DNA from: an uncultured Porphyromonadaceae bacterium
GTDB taxonomy: Bacteria > Bacteroidota > Bacteroidia > Bacteroidales > Muribaculaceae
DNA length: 44,037 nucleotides
Direction of reading: 5' to 3'
Assembly (NCBI GenBank): GCA_937921035.1
Contig: CALEUL010000004.1
Span: forward strand, 1 to 44,037
The position numbers and the translations under genes were made by a program. How positions within the stretch are numbered: position 1 is the stretch's first letter; each line of letters opens with the position of its first letter. Below, in pieces: positions 16,691 through 25,377 of this stretch. Below the pieces are notes generated by a model. That model did no database searches. It was not told where the DNA came from and was given only the letters and a program-made list of their open reading frames with translations.

Positions 16691-19660
16691 TTAGAAGTCA
16701 ATGTTTACACCGAATACATAGCTCTTGCAGTGGGGATATGTACCCCAGTCGATGCCCTGAACAGCACCGCTGCTGCCCCACTGGTTAACTTCGGGGTCCA
16801 TACCGGAATATTTTGTCCATGTAAGCAGGTTGGAAGCAGTAAAGTAGGGCTGAATACGAGTTATTCCAAGTTTCTTCATCCACTTGCCGCTGATATCGTA
16901 GGCCAGGGAGATGTCCTTTACACGCAGATAGCTGCCGTCCTCGACAAAGTATGTTGAGTTGCGCATGTTCCAACCGGCCTTGGGCATATCGGTAATCTGG
17001 CCGGGAATACGCCAGCGACGGAGCACTTCTGTTGTCTGGTTCTTGCCGTCGTACATGCCTTCGGTTTCCATACGCGAGGCATTGAAGATGTCGTTTCCGT
17101 ATGAACCCTGGAGGAAGATGCTGAGGCTAAATCCTTTGTAGCTGAAAGTGTTTGTCATACCGAAAGTAAAATCGGGGTTGGGGTCGCCGATGAAGGTACG
17201 GTCGGAGGATGATATGCGACCGTCGTCGTTGAGGTCCTCGTAAATCATAAGACCAGTTTCGGGATCGACGCCATTGGCGATATAGCCGTAGAAACCGCCG
17301 AGTGCGCGCCCCGGTTCGTTGCGAACAACGGCCTCGTTTACTGTCTCGCTTGTAACGGCATCGAGGTACACTTTCTGGAGTTCGAGGTTTGTGAGTTTGT
17401 TTTTGTTGAACGACATGTTGAGGTTGGTAGTCCAGGAGAACTCGCCGGTGAAGTTACGGGAAGTGATGCTGAATTCAAAACCTTTGTTTGTCATTTCGCC
17501 TTCGTTACGCTGGATTGAGCTTGCTGCTGCGGAGCCGGAAGGAAGCGATACCCACATGAGCATGTCGGTTGTTTTCTTATAGTACCAGTCGGCGCTGAAT
17601 TCGATACGGTTGTTCAGGACAGCGAAGTCTACACCAACACCGGTCTGCGTAGTGGTTTCCCAAGTGAGGTCGCGTGTACGGAGGTTAGCCTGGCTGAGAG
17701 TTGGAACAGCAGTTGCCTGTCCGTCCTTGAACCATTCCACACGGTTGATGTTGTAGCGCTGGAGATAAGCATAGTCGCCAACACCGTCCTGGTTACCTGT
17801 CTTACCCCAACCAGCGCGGAGTTTGAGAGCATAAATCCAATCGACGTCCTTGAGCCATTCCTCCTCGGAGAGACGCCAAGCAGCGGAAACAGAGGGGAAA
17901 GCTTTCCAACGGTGGTCGGGATGGAGTTTTGAAGAACCGTCGTAGCGGATGTTGGCGGTAACGAGGTACTTGGAGTCGTAGTTGTAGCTTACACGGCCGA
18001 AGTACGACATGATTCCCCAAGTGGAACCAGCGGATCCGGTATTTGTCCAGCTGATTTTGTTTGCAGCGTTGAGGGTCTCGATCTTGCCGTTGCGGTAGTA
18101 CTGACCGTTGATCCAGTTGTTGGAGTAGTTGGAATCGGTCCATGAAGTACCTGCCATAATGTCGATGGTGTTCTTCTTTATCTTGAAGTTGTAGTTGGCA
18201 ACATTATCCCAGGTGAGAACGGTGTTCTGGTTGCGGCCATCGTATCCTTCGCCACCCTGCTCACGGCCACGGGTTGTGAGATATGGATCGAGGAACGAAG
18301 TGCTCCATCCGTTGCGACGGTCAAGAGTGAACTTGCTGGAGAATGTGAGACCGTTGATGATGTCGAAGAAAAGTTCGCCGGAAGCGAGAAGACGGTTTTC
18401 GCGGGAGCGGTTGGACTGCTGACGCGCCTCGTTCTCAAGCGGGCTCTGCATGTTCAGGCCATAGAAATTGTTATAGTAACGGTCCGGATTTTCGGGATCC
18501 CAGATGGGTGCGTATGTAGGCGTATTGATAACGGAGAGGATTACACCGCCACGGTTACCTACGGTACCCATAGCGCCACCACCGTTAGAAGAATAGTCGG
18601 AATAAACTATATTTGCCTTTGCTGTGAGCCATTTGCGGAGTTTGCCTTCCACATTAGCGCGGAAGTTGTAGCGCTGGAAGAAAGAAGAACGGAGGATACC
18701 GCGGTCGCGCTGATAGCCGCCGGAGAGATAGTATTTGATTTTATCGGAGCTCTGCGAAACCGACAGCTGATAGTTCTGAGTGTTACCGGTTGTATAAGTC
18801 TCGTCGAACCAGTCGGTCTGGTCGGTGAGACCGTCGGGCAATTTAAGAAGCCCAATTTCATCCATAAGGTCTTTGTACTGTGCCACATTGAGCACATCAA
18901 TTTTCTTTGCCACGTTTGTGAAACCGCCCTGGATGTTGAGAGAAATCTTAGCATCGGCATTGTTTCCCTGCTTTGTTGTGATGATAACGACACCGTTTGC
19001 ACCACGCGAACCGTAGATTGCAGCCGAGGATGCGTCCTTAAGAATCTGCATGCTCTCGATGTCGTTAGGAGAAAGGAAGTTCACGTTATCCACGGGCACG
19101 CCGTCCACAACATACAGCGGCTCGTTGGAACCGTTGAACGATGTCGTACCGCGCACGCGCACTGTCAGGCCTGCGCCGGGGGCGCCGTTGGGTTGCTGCA
19201 CGGCCACACCAGCGGCTTTACCCTGAATTGCCTGTGCGGCAGATACGATAGGGCGGTTTGCGAGAGCTTTCTCGTCGATGGTTGAAACAGCAGTTGTAAG
19301 GTCTTTGCGCTTTACGGCACCGTAACCGATAACCACCACTTCGTCGAGGTTCATATTGTCCTCATCCATAGTAATGTTCATGGAAGGAGCAGCTTTGTAC
19401 TCGCAGGTAACATATCCTACATAAGAGAATACGAGAGTGGCTCCCTGCGGAGCGTTGATCTTGAAATTGCCATCAACATCGGTAGTTGTACCGAATCCTG
19501 TACGGTCTTTTACAGTGACGCTAACGCCGATAAGCGGCTCGCCGGTTCGGTCGATAACCGTACCGCTGGCAGCAATGTCGGCAGCACTCGCCGAGAAATT
19601 GCATAGCAGTAAGGTAATCGCACATAGAACCGAAGTCAGAAAATTGAACTTGGTTTTCAT
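16691..19660 (-). CDS. SusC/RagA-family TonB-dependent transporter (PUL1)
   Basis: A 989-residue outer-membrane transporter that imports oligosaccharides with TonB energy. After the signal peptide (cleaved near SASAAD) comes a carboxypeptidase-D regulatory-like domain (about 28-110, SGTVIDRTGEPLIGVSVTVK). A TonB-box-like segment (LDEVVVIGYGAVKRKDL near 105-121) and the plug domain follow, with LYVVDGVPVD and ILKDASSAAIYGSRGANGVV, then the barrel ending in YVFGVNIDF. No N-terminal anti-sigma extension is present. It opens the PUL1 structural operon; a -7 box lies about 85 bases upstream. The regulator gene ends 231 bases upstream on the same strand. Confidence 0.94.
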   Translation of the reverse strand: MKTKFNFLTSVLCAITLLLCNFSASAADIAASGTVIDRTGEPLIGVSVTVKDRTGFGTTTDVDGNFKINAPQGATLVFSYVGYVTCEYKAAPSMNITMDEDNMNLDEVVVIGYGAVKRKDLTTAVSTIDEKALANRPIVSAAQAIQGKAAGVAVQQPNGAPGAGLTVRVRGTTSFNGSNEPLYVVDGVPVDNVNFLSPNDIESMQILKDASSAAIYGSRGANGVVIITTKQGNNADAKISLNIQGGFTNVAKKIDVLNVAQYKDLMDEIGLLKLPDGLTDQTDWFDETYTTGNTQNYQLSVSQSSDKIKYYLSGGYQRDRGILRSSFFQRYNFRANVEGKLRKWLTAKANIVYSDYSSNGGGAMGTVGNRGGVILSVINTPTYAPIWDPENPDRYYNNFYGLNMQSPLENEARQQSNRSRENRLLASGELFFDIINGLTFSSKFTLDRRNGWSTSFLDPYLTTRGREQGGEGYDGRNQNTVLTWDNVANYNFKIKKNTIDIMAGTSWTDSNYSNNWINGQYYRNGKIETLNAANKISWTNTGSAGSTWGIMSYFGRVSYNYDSKYLVTANIRYDGSSKLHPDHRWKAFPSVSAAWRLSEEEWLKDVDWIYALKLRAGWGKTGNQDGVGDYAYLQRYNINRVEWFKDGQATAVPTLSQANLRTRDLTWETTTQTGVGVDFAVLNNRIEFSADWYYKKTTDMLMWVSLPSGSAAASSIQRNEGEMTNKGFEFSITSRNFTGEFSWTTNLNMSFNKNKLTNLELQKVYLDAVTSETVNEAVVRNEPGRALGGFYGYIANGVDPETGLMIYEDLNDDGRISSSDRTFIGDPNPDFTFGMTNTFSYKGFSLSIFLQGSYGNDIFNASRMETEGMYDGKNQTTEVLRRWRIPGQITDMPKAGWNMRNSTYFVEDGSYLRVKDISLAYDISGKWMKKLGITRIQPYFTASNLLTWTKYSGMDPEVNQWGSSGAVQGIDWGTYPHCKSYVFGVNIDF

Positions 19661-19744
19661 TAAGGATTGATTAAATGGTATTAAAAATGTTAGTTCGTCT
19701 TTCAGTATTATTAAGGAATAAGAGAGGCTGCTTATATGCGATTA

Positions 19745-19752
19745 CAAAATTA
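19745..19752 (-). promoter_or_regulatory. -7 box (TAATTTTG) of the PUL1 susC operon
   Basis: On the minus strand TAATTTTG matches the Bacteroidetes -7 consensus. Transcription from it would give a leader of about 75-80 bases before the SusC start at 19660. The -33 region has no clear TTTG, consistent with a promoter that needs an activator. The rest of the 231-base gap between regulator and susC is A/T-rich, with no other element recognised. Confidence 0.45.
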
Positions 19753-19891
19753 AACAATTATTCAGGTGCTTTAAGAGACAGGAAAAACAGAAGTAAGTAC
19801 GTGCAAATATTTAACACACTGCGACACAATGGTTTAGCCGAAAGCATCGGCAAGCAAAAAGTAAACTAAAATTAGCTGTAAAAAGTGTTTT

Positions 19892-21607
19892 TCAGGGCAT
19901 GTCCACGGCTTTTCCGAGGGTCCGCACAGCTTCGGCAAAATCCTTCTTCGGCACAAGGGCGCGGGTGCGCACTTTGAAACGGTTGTTGTATACAGTCTGC
20001 GGCGAGCAATGCAGGAATTCGGCAATCTTGATGCTGTCGGTGATGCCGAGTCGCACGAGCGCATAAATGCGCAGGTCGGTGTTAAGGAGTTCGCCCTCTT
20101 TCGGGGTGATACGTTTGTCGGGGTGAAGGAGTGAATTGAAATCGTTGATGAAATCCGGATAGATATGCAGGAAAATAGAATCGAATGAACGGTAGAAATC
20201 CTTCAGTTCGTCCCTCATCATGTCGGTGCAGTCGGTTTCTTCGAGTATCTCTTTGTATTTTTTTGATACAGCCTTCACGTGGATGGAACTTCTGAACTCC
20301 TCGAGCTTGCGGATATAGTTCGAACAGATTGTGAAAATGTATCCTATATATTCTTCCTTAACATAGTTTGCCTCGTTAAGGTCTTCGTTTTTCTGCTGAA
20401 GGTCGGCGTTAAGCTCTTTGAGCTGTGCGTTGGCCTCGTTCAGTTGCGCCTGGGCCAGTGATAGTTCCACCACATTCGCATTCAGCTTTTTGTTCGCTTT
20501 ATCCAATGTGTGGCTTTGCCGGCGCAGACGACGATTCTGCACAATAATTATTATGATAGCCGAAATCAGCACAGCTGCAAGGATACATACGGCGACAAGA
20601 GCGTAATCGGAGCGGCGTTTTTCCTGCATAATGCGCTCGTTGAAAGCCTTGTTCACATCGTCGAGCAGTTTGTTTATGCCAATTGCCCGCACGCGGTTAG
20701 GGAAAGAAATCGCCTTGTTGAGGCAATAGTTCACATATCGGTATGCACGGTAAATGTCGCCTTCGCCATTGTCGAAAAGCAGCTGAGCGAGCTCGTCCAG
20801 AGAAGCGATGTCGGCATTGGAAATGTTAACATCGGCAATCGCCGACATAGTGAGATACTTTATGCATCGCTTCATATCTCCTTCGTTACGGCACAGACGA
20901 GCAAGAGCATAGGCATCTTTTGCATTCTGGCGCGTATTAAATCCGGCATCGGCAATATGTCTTTCTATTTCGGCTATCAGGCCCGGATCTTTCTTATCGG
21001 TTCCTATCACATCCCAGCAGCGGTACCAGTAGTACTCGGGATGTTCGGGATATATCACCGCCATAATCGAGTCTTTGTACTCCCGCTCCCGAATATAATA
21101 ATCGTTAGTGTTTCCACCGGCATAATTTCCCTGATGGCTGAGGAGGAATATCATCTGACCGTAGTATTCTACAAGCAGGTCGGTGGAGAGCTTGCGCGAA
21201 TCTATGCGCGCCATAAGTTCGGCAGCCTCGTGGAGCATTCCGGTGCCTGTAAGGAGCTCGGACTTATCGATAATGCTCTGGATCTCCCAGTCGGTATTGC
21301 CGCTGCGGCGCGCCAGTTCAAGCCTTTGATCGGCATATTTCATTGCCGAATCGGAATCATATACCGAATATTCATCGAAAAGCAAAGCGGCCGCCAGATA
21401 CTGTTCGTTTACCGAAGACGTCCTGCCGATACGATGTCGGAGGTCGGATATTCGTATCTGTTTCTGACGGTCGATATCGGCGGTATGGTTGAGCAGCGAA
21501 TCGAGACGCACAAGATCGGGCGAGTCATCGCTATTATCGGCAGAACATGACGCACCCAGCAGAGGGACAAACAGCAGTAGCACTATCAGATACAGCAGTT
21601 TCTTCAT
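19892..21607 (-). CDS. Membrane-anchored TPR/HTH transcriptional regulator (DUF6377/SusR-like), probable PUL1 regulator
   Basis: A 571-residue protein with a signal or lipobox-like N-terminus (cysteine in LLGASCSADN). A helical TPR-like sensor region (about 30-325) is followed by one membrane helix at about 335-357 (VAVCILAAVLISAIIIIIV) and a coiled-coil rich in E, N, L and A (about 360-420). A C-terminal region carries a LuxR/SusR-type helix-turn-helix at about 518-545 (IKIAEFLHCSPQTVYNNRFKVR). This topology puts a sugar-sensing part outside the cytoplasm and the DNA-binding part inside, as for Bacteroides SusR-like regulators. It is encoded just upstream of the susC operon on the same strand and 17 bases downstream of the esterase gene. 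It is inferred to activate PUL1 in response to an oligosaccharide. Confidence 0.75.
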   Translation of the reverse strand: MKKLLYLIVLLLFVPLLGASCSADNSDDSPDLVRLDSLLNHTADIDRQKQIRISDLRHRIGRTSSVNEQYLAAALLFDEYSVYDSDSAMKYADQRLELARRSGNTDWEIQSIIDKSELLTGTGMLHEAAELMARIDSRKLSTDLLVEYYGQMIFLLSHQGNYAGGNTNDYYIREREYKDSIMAVIYPEHPEYYWYRCWDVIGTDKKDPGLIAEIERHIADAGFNTRQNAKDAYALARLCRNEGDMKRCIKYLTMSAIADVNISNADIASLDELAQLLFDNGEGDIYRAYRYVNYCLNKAISFPNRVRAIGINKLLDDVNKAFNERIMQEKRRSDYALVAVCILAAVLISAIIIIIVQNRRLRRQSHTLDKANKKLNANVVELSLAQAQLNEANAQLKELNADLQQKNEDLNEANYVKEEYIGYIFTICSNYIRKLEEFRSSIHVKAVSKKYKEILEETDCTDMMRDELKDFYRSFDSIFLHIYPDFINDFNSLLHPDKRITPKEGELLNTDLRIYALVRLGITDSIKIAEFLHCSPQTVYNNRFKVRTRALVPKKDFAEAVRTLGKAVDMP

Positions 21608-21624
21608 GACGGCCGGATATATAT

Positions 21625-22431
21625 TCAGCGAGTCTTGCAGATACGGTCGACCTGATTACGCAGAATGTGATGTGCAGGCTTGGCCATATCGCCGTGGTTG
21701 TATCCGTCAATTTTATAAATCTGAGTATCGGGATGACCGGTGAGTTTCATCATGCGCCACATATATGCATTCTCCTCGTAACGCCCATACAGTTCCTGCT
21801 CGGCATCTCCGGTAATCATTATGAATGGCGGAGCATCCTTGCGCACATGAAAAAGCGGGGCGTACTCGTCTACCGTTGCCCGGAGCGCAGGAATACCCTC
21901 GCGGTCGCGCTTGGCAAAATGCGTAATCATCTGACCGCTATATGGAATCAGTGCGGCAATGGAATCGGCCTCCACGCCATATCGCTTCAGCCATTTGCGG
22001 TCGAGACCTATCATTGAAGTGAGGTATCCTCCGGCGGAGTGCCCGGAGACAAAAATTCTGCGCCGGGAGCCTCCAAGCCTTTCGGCATTTGCAAAAGTCC
22101 AGGCCACAGCACGTGCAGCATCGTCGATGCACGAATCGATGGGGACATTTGGTATCAGACGATAATTTGGCGCCACAACAATATAACCGGCATCGCGCAA
22201 CTGACCGGGGACGAACTTATTTCCACCGGTGAGTCCACCACCATGAAACCAGACGACAACAGGAGCGTTTTTGGCATTCTCGGGCACATAAACATCGAGT
22301 TTACAGCGTTCAATGGCATATTTATCCTGCCCGTTATAGTAAGGAACATCTTTCTGAATATCCCTGGGCGCACCCAAGGCGGCAAAGCATATCGCTGCCG
22401 CGGCAAATATAGTGATTAGACGTTGGTTCAT
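21625..22431 (-). CDS. Secreted alpha/beta-hydrolase (carboxylesterase/lipase-like, HSL/BD-FAE type)
   Basis: A 268-residue exported alpha/beta-hydrolase with a Sec signal (ending near CFAALGA). It carries the oxyanion motif HGGG in VVVWFHGGGLTGG near 60-72 and the nucleophile S132 in SGHSAGGYL. The expected acid in MITGDAE and the histidine in GYNHGDM complete the triad. Members hydrolyse acyl esters on sugars or small aromatic esters. It precedes the PUL1 regulator by 17 bases and shares its transcript, so it may be a peripheral part of PUL1 that removes acyl groups from the glycan. Pustulan-type loci are not known to need an esterase, so the functional link is uncertain. A TATCTTTG -7 box lies just upstream. 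Confidence 0.8.
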   Translation of the reverse strand: MNQRLITIFAAAAICFAALGAPRDIQKDVPYYNGQDKYAIERCKLDVYVPENAKNAPVVVWFHGGGLTGGNKFVPGQLRDAGYIVVAPNYRLIPNVPIDSCIDDAARAVAWTFANAERLGGSRRRIFVSGHSAGGYLTSMIGLDRKWLKRYGVEADSIAALIPYSGQMITHFAKRDREGIPALRATVDEYAPLFHVRKDAPPFIMITGDAEQELYGRYEENAYMWRMMKLTGHPDTQIYKIDGYNHGDMAKPAHHILRNQVDRICKTR

Positions 22432-22453
22432 GGCGATTGGTATTTTTCAGATG

Positions 22454-22461
22454 CAAAGATA
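22454..22461 (-). promoter_or_regulatory. -7 box (TATCTTTG) of the esterase-regulator transcript
   Basis: On the minus strand TATCTTTG fits the TAnnTTTG consensus, 22 bases upstream of the ATG at 22431, giving a leader of about 15 bases. No good -33 element is visible. Confidence 0.5.
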
Positions 22462-22556
22462 GCCATTTTTCCTTAAATACCATATCGATGAGGGAAAATG
22501 CCACATCAAAATGGCGATATGACAGAGAACAAACGTGAGACAATCAACGTTTTAAT

Positions 22557-22569
22557 GGAAACGGTTTCC
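22557..22569. promoter_or_regulatory. Palindromic operator-like site upstream of the cupin gene
   Basis: GGAAACGGTTTCC is a perfect 6-bp inverted repeat around one base, 42 bases upstream of the cupin start. The central AAACGGTTT is typical of LacI-family operators. No LacI-type regulator is encoded in the window. Confidence 0.4.
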
Positions 22570-22611
22570 GAATTTAAAAGATACATTTAATAACAAAACA
22601 ATATAATCGTC

Positions 22612-22947
22612 ATGTTAAAAACAGAATTCAAATTCGGAGAAGTGCATACTCTCGCTTCTCAAATCGAGGCATCGGCCGACCGTGTTCACTTCGGCAACAT
22701 ATTCGAAAGTGAAAACGGCGGTGTATCACTTCTCGCTTTTGAGCCAGGGCAGACACTCGATACACATCTGGCACCAGCCGATGTTATGGTTTATGTGATT
22801 GAGGGCGAAGTTGTATTTACAGTGTTCGACAAGAAGCACACGCTCAAAGCCGGCGATTTCCTGCTTATGGGCGAAGGTGTTCCACACAGCGTTGTGGCCA
22901 ACACGGTATCGAAAGTGATGCTCGTAAAAGTAAAATCTCCCAAATAA
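22612..22947 (+). CDS. Small cupin-domain protein
   Basis: A 111-residue single-domain cupin (beta-barrel). Motif 1 is degenerate (PGQTLDTHLAPADVMVYVIEGEVVF, about 44-68): it keeps one histidine and the final glutamate, where the canonical motif has two histidines. Motif 2 (LKAGDFLLMGEGVPHSVVA, about 78-96) keeps the proline and histidine. Partial conservation leaves metal binding uncertain. No signal peptide, so cytosolic. Small cupins of this kind are of varied or unknown function (sugar binding, isomerases, stress). It is a single-gene unit on the plus strand between two minus-strand PULs, with a palindromic site upstream and a bidirectional terminator downstream. Confidence 0.8.
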   Translation: MLKTEFKFGEVHTLASQIEASADRVHFGNIFESENGGVSLLAFEPGQTLDTHLAPADVMVYVIEGEVVFTVFDKKHTLKAGDFLLMGEGVPHSVVANTVSKVMLVKVKSPK

Positions 22948-22964
22948 ATTAAAAGTATATTACC

Positions 22965-23000
22965 AAAGGAGGCTGCGCCAATTCTGACACAGCCTCCTTT
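22965..23000. terminator. Bidirectional terminator between the cupin gene and PUL2 GH3
   Basis: AAAGGAGGCTG (22965-22975) pairs perfectly with CAGCCTCCTTT (22990-23000) around a 14-base loop, with A- and T-rich flanks. It lies 17 bases after the cupin stop and 26 bases after the GH3 stop on the other strand, and serves both convergent transcripts. Confidence 0.8.
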
Positions 23001-23026
23001 CCCAATTATATATAAGAGCAGAAAGA

Positions 23027-25375
23027 TTAATTGCGAACGAGTCGGTTGATAGGCTCCTGAAGTTTGAGGATATCGTTCGTTTTACGCGAAGAAGCGGCGA
23101 CGTCCACATTCAGTCTGGCCTTGATGTCGCGCGACGACGCTCCGATAAGGAAATCGTATTTGCCTTCGTCGACTACCCAAGACGAAGTTGCCTCGTCGAA
23201 CGAAGCGAGGTCGTCGGCCTTGACGGTCATGGTTACTGTGGCAGTCTCGCCGGGCTTGAGCTCGGATGTTTTGGCGAAACCTTTCAGTTCCTTTTCGGGC
23301 TTATTGACTTTGCGGCTGTCCGGAGCGGCGGCATAGAGCTGAACCACTTCTTTGCCGGGAGCATTACCGGTATTGGTAACGTCCACACTTACGGTGTACA
23401 CTCCATTATCAGCTGTTACCGAAGGATTGGAATAGCCGAATGTGGTGTACGAGAGTCCGTAACCGAATGGATACGATACAGCCTTATTGAAACTGTCGAA
23501 GTAGCGGTAGCCAACATAGATATCTTCCTCGTAGTTTGTGAAATCCACATCCTTGATTTCGTGCTTTTTGATTGCCTTCTTTGTGAAGTCGGTAATCTTT
23601 GTGTCGAAATTGATGGGGAAGTTGGCTGTTGAGGCATGGTCGATGTATTTCACGGGGAAGGTCATTGTGAGTTTGCCGCTGGGATATGCCTTTCCGCTGA
23701 GCACATCGGCGACACTGTTGCCGCCTTCCTGTCCGCTCTGCCATGCGCAGAGGATAGCGTCGGGGTGCCCCTTCCAGGAAGCCGTTTCCACAGCACCGCC
23801 AACATTGAGCACAACCACTGCCCTCTTTCCGGCGGCATGGAATGCCTTGCATACGTCGCGAATCAATTTAAGATTGGCATCTGTAAGGTCGAAGTTGGCC
23901 GATTCACGGTCGCGGAATTCGCCTGAGCCACGACCTACGGTTATCAGCGCGATATCTGTTTCACCGGCAAGTTCGGCAAGGCGCGAGGCCTCGAAAGTCT
24001 TTTCTTCGGGAAGTACAATAGGCATAAAAGCGGCCATTTTATCATCTCCCTTCGGTTTCAGACGTTCATGCTCGGAGGCGAGATGGACGTTATACTCATC
24101 GTGTAATTTGCTGTCGGTCTTATAACCAGCGTTATGGAGTCCATCGAGGAGCGACACAGTGTATGCGCGGTTCACGTTGCCGGAGCCGGTACCACCGGGA
24201 ATATATTCGTAGGAAGTGCAGCCGAACAGAGCGATTTTCCTGATGTTGCCATCCAGAGGAAGCGTGGCGTTGTCGTTTTTCAGGAGCACCATACCTTCCG
24301 CAGCACTGCGGCGCGTGAGGGCGGCATGAGCCGCCAAGTCGGGCTTGTTTGAATATTTATACCCTTTGAAGCGCGGAGTACGTACAATCAGTTCAAGCAC
24401 ACGACGCACATTTCGGTCGAGCACAGCCTCGTCGAGAGTGCTGTCGGCAACGGCAGCAATGATATCCTGATACTGCTTTTCATAGCCCGGCTGCAACATA
24501 TCGTTTCCGGCAATCATCTGAGCGGGAGCGTCGGAACCGCCGAACCAGTCTGTCATGACAAGATTGCCGTAGCCCCATTCGTCGCGCAAAAGCGTTGTAA
24601 GCAGTTCGGTATTTTCAGAGGCATAGGTACCGTTGATGTAGTTGTACGACGACATCACCGTCCACGGGTCGGCCTCCTTTACAACAGTTTCGAAACCTTT
24701 CAGATAAATCTCTCGCAAAGCACGGGGAGATACCTGTGCGTCGTTGGCCATACGGTTCGTTTCCTGGTTGTTCACTGCAAAATGCTTCACCGACGTGCCC
24801 ACACCGTTGCTCTGTACACCATTGACGTACGCCGCAGCAATTTTGCCGCTCACAAGAGGATCTTCGGAATAGTATTCGAAGTTACGTCCGCACAGAGGAT
24901 TGCGGTGAATGTTCAGTGCCGGTGCAAGCAGTACGTCGGCACCGTATTCAAGTACCTCGTTGCCTATGGCCTTGCCCACCTCCTCCACAAGGGCGGTGTC
25001 CCATGTGGATGCAAGCAGGGTGCCGATGGGGAAGTGGGTGCAGTAGTATGTGGCGGTGTCGCCCTCGCGTGTGGGGCTTATGCGCAGGCCGGCTGGGCCG
25101 TCGGCGAGCACGATGGCGGGGATGCCAAGGCGCGGAATGGGGAATGTTGTGCCGGCGGCGCCGGGGACGATGCTGCGTGTCTCGCCCACAACGGCGCTGT
25201 CGCCGTCCTGGATGCCGTCCATGCCGGTGCCTATGAGCAGGCGGGCCTTTTCCTCAAGGGTCATGGCGGCGATCACATCGTCGACGGAATCCTTGCCGAG
25301 CTGAGGGGCCTGGGGGGAGCAGCCGGCGAATACGGCAGCCGCTCCAAGAGCTATTATCGCTGTTGACTTTTTCAT
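23027..25375 (-). CDS. GH3 family glycosidase lipoprotein (PUL2)
   Basis: A 782-residue glycoside hydrolase family 3 enzyme with a lipobox (C19 in AVFAGC), hence anchored to a membrane. The barrel carries KHFAVNNQETNRM and the nucleophile D276 in LVMTDWFGGSD. The sandwich domain has VGRGSGEFRDRES, a probable acid/base loop, and the C-terminal fibronectin III-like domain (about 650-745) includes TNTGNAPGKEVVQLY. The tail after about 745 (SSRKTNDILKLQEPINRLVRN) is a short extension. It is only distantly similar to the PUL1 GH3, so the two probably act on different linkages. It is the last gene of the esterase-rich operon, starting 2 bases after the CE1 stop. Beta-xylosidase or beta-glucosidase activity cannot be told apart from sequence reading alone. 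Confidence 0.88.
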   Translation of the reverse strand: MKKSTAIIALGAAAVFAGCSPQAPQLGKDSVDDVIAAMTLEEKARLLIGTGMDGIQDGDSAVVGETRSIVPGAAGTTFPIPRLGIPAIVLADGPAGLRISPTREGDTATYYCTHFPIGTLLASTWDTALVEEVGKAIGNEVLEYGADVLLAPALNIHRNPLCGRNFEYYSEDPLVSGKIAAAYVNGVQSNGVGTSVKHFAVNNQETNRMANDAQVSPRALREIYLKGFETVVKEADPWTVMSSYNYINGTYASENTELLTTLLRDEWGYGNLVMTDWFGGSDAPAQMIAGNDMLQPGYEKQYQDIIAAVADSTLDEAVLDRNVRRVLELIVRTPRFKGYKYSNKPDLAAHAALTRRSAAEGMVLLKNDNATLPLDGNIRKIALFGCTSYEYIPGGTGSGNVNRAYTVSLLDGLHNAGYKTDSKLHDEYNVHLASEHERLKPKGDDKMAAFMPIVLPEEKTFEASRLAELAGETDIALITVGRGSGEFRDRESANFDLTDANLKLIRDVCKAFHAAGKRAVVVLNVGGAVETASWKGHPDAILCAWQSGQEGGNSVADVLSGKAYPSGKLTMTFPVKYIDHASTANFPINFDTKITDFTKKAIKKHEIKDVDFTNYEEDIYVGYRYFDSFNKAVSYPFGYGLSYTTFGYSNPSVTADNGVYTVSVDVTNTGNAPGKEVVQLYAAAPDSRKVNKPEKELKGFAKTSELKPGETATVTMTVKADDLASFDEATSSWVVDEGKYDFLIGASSRDIKARLNVDVAASSRKTNDILKLQEPINRLVRN

Positions 25376-25377
25376 GA

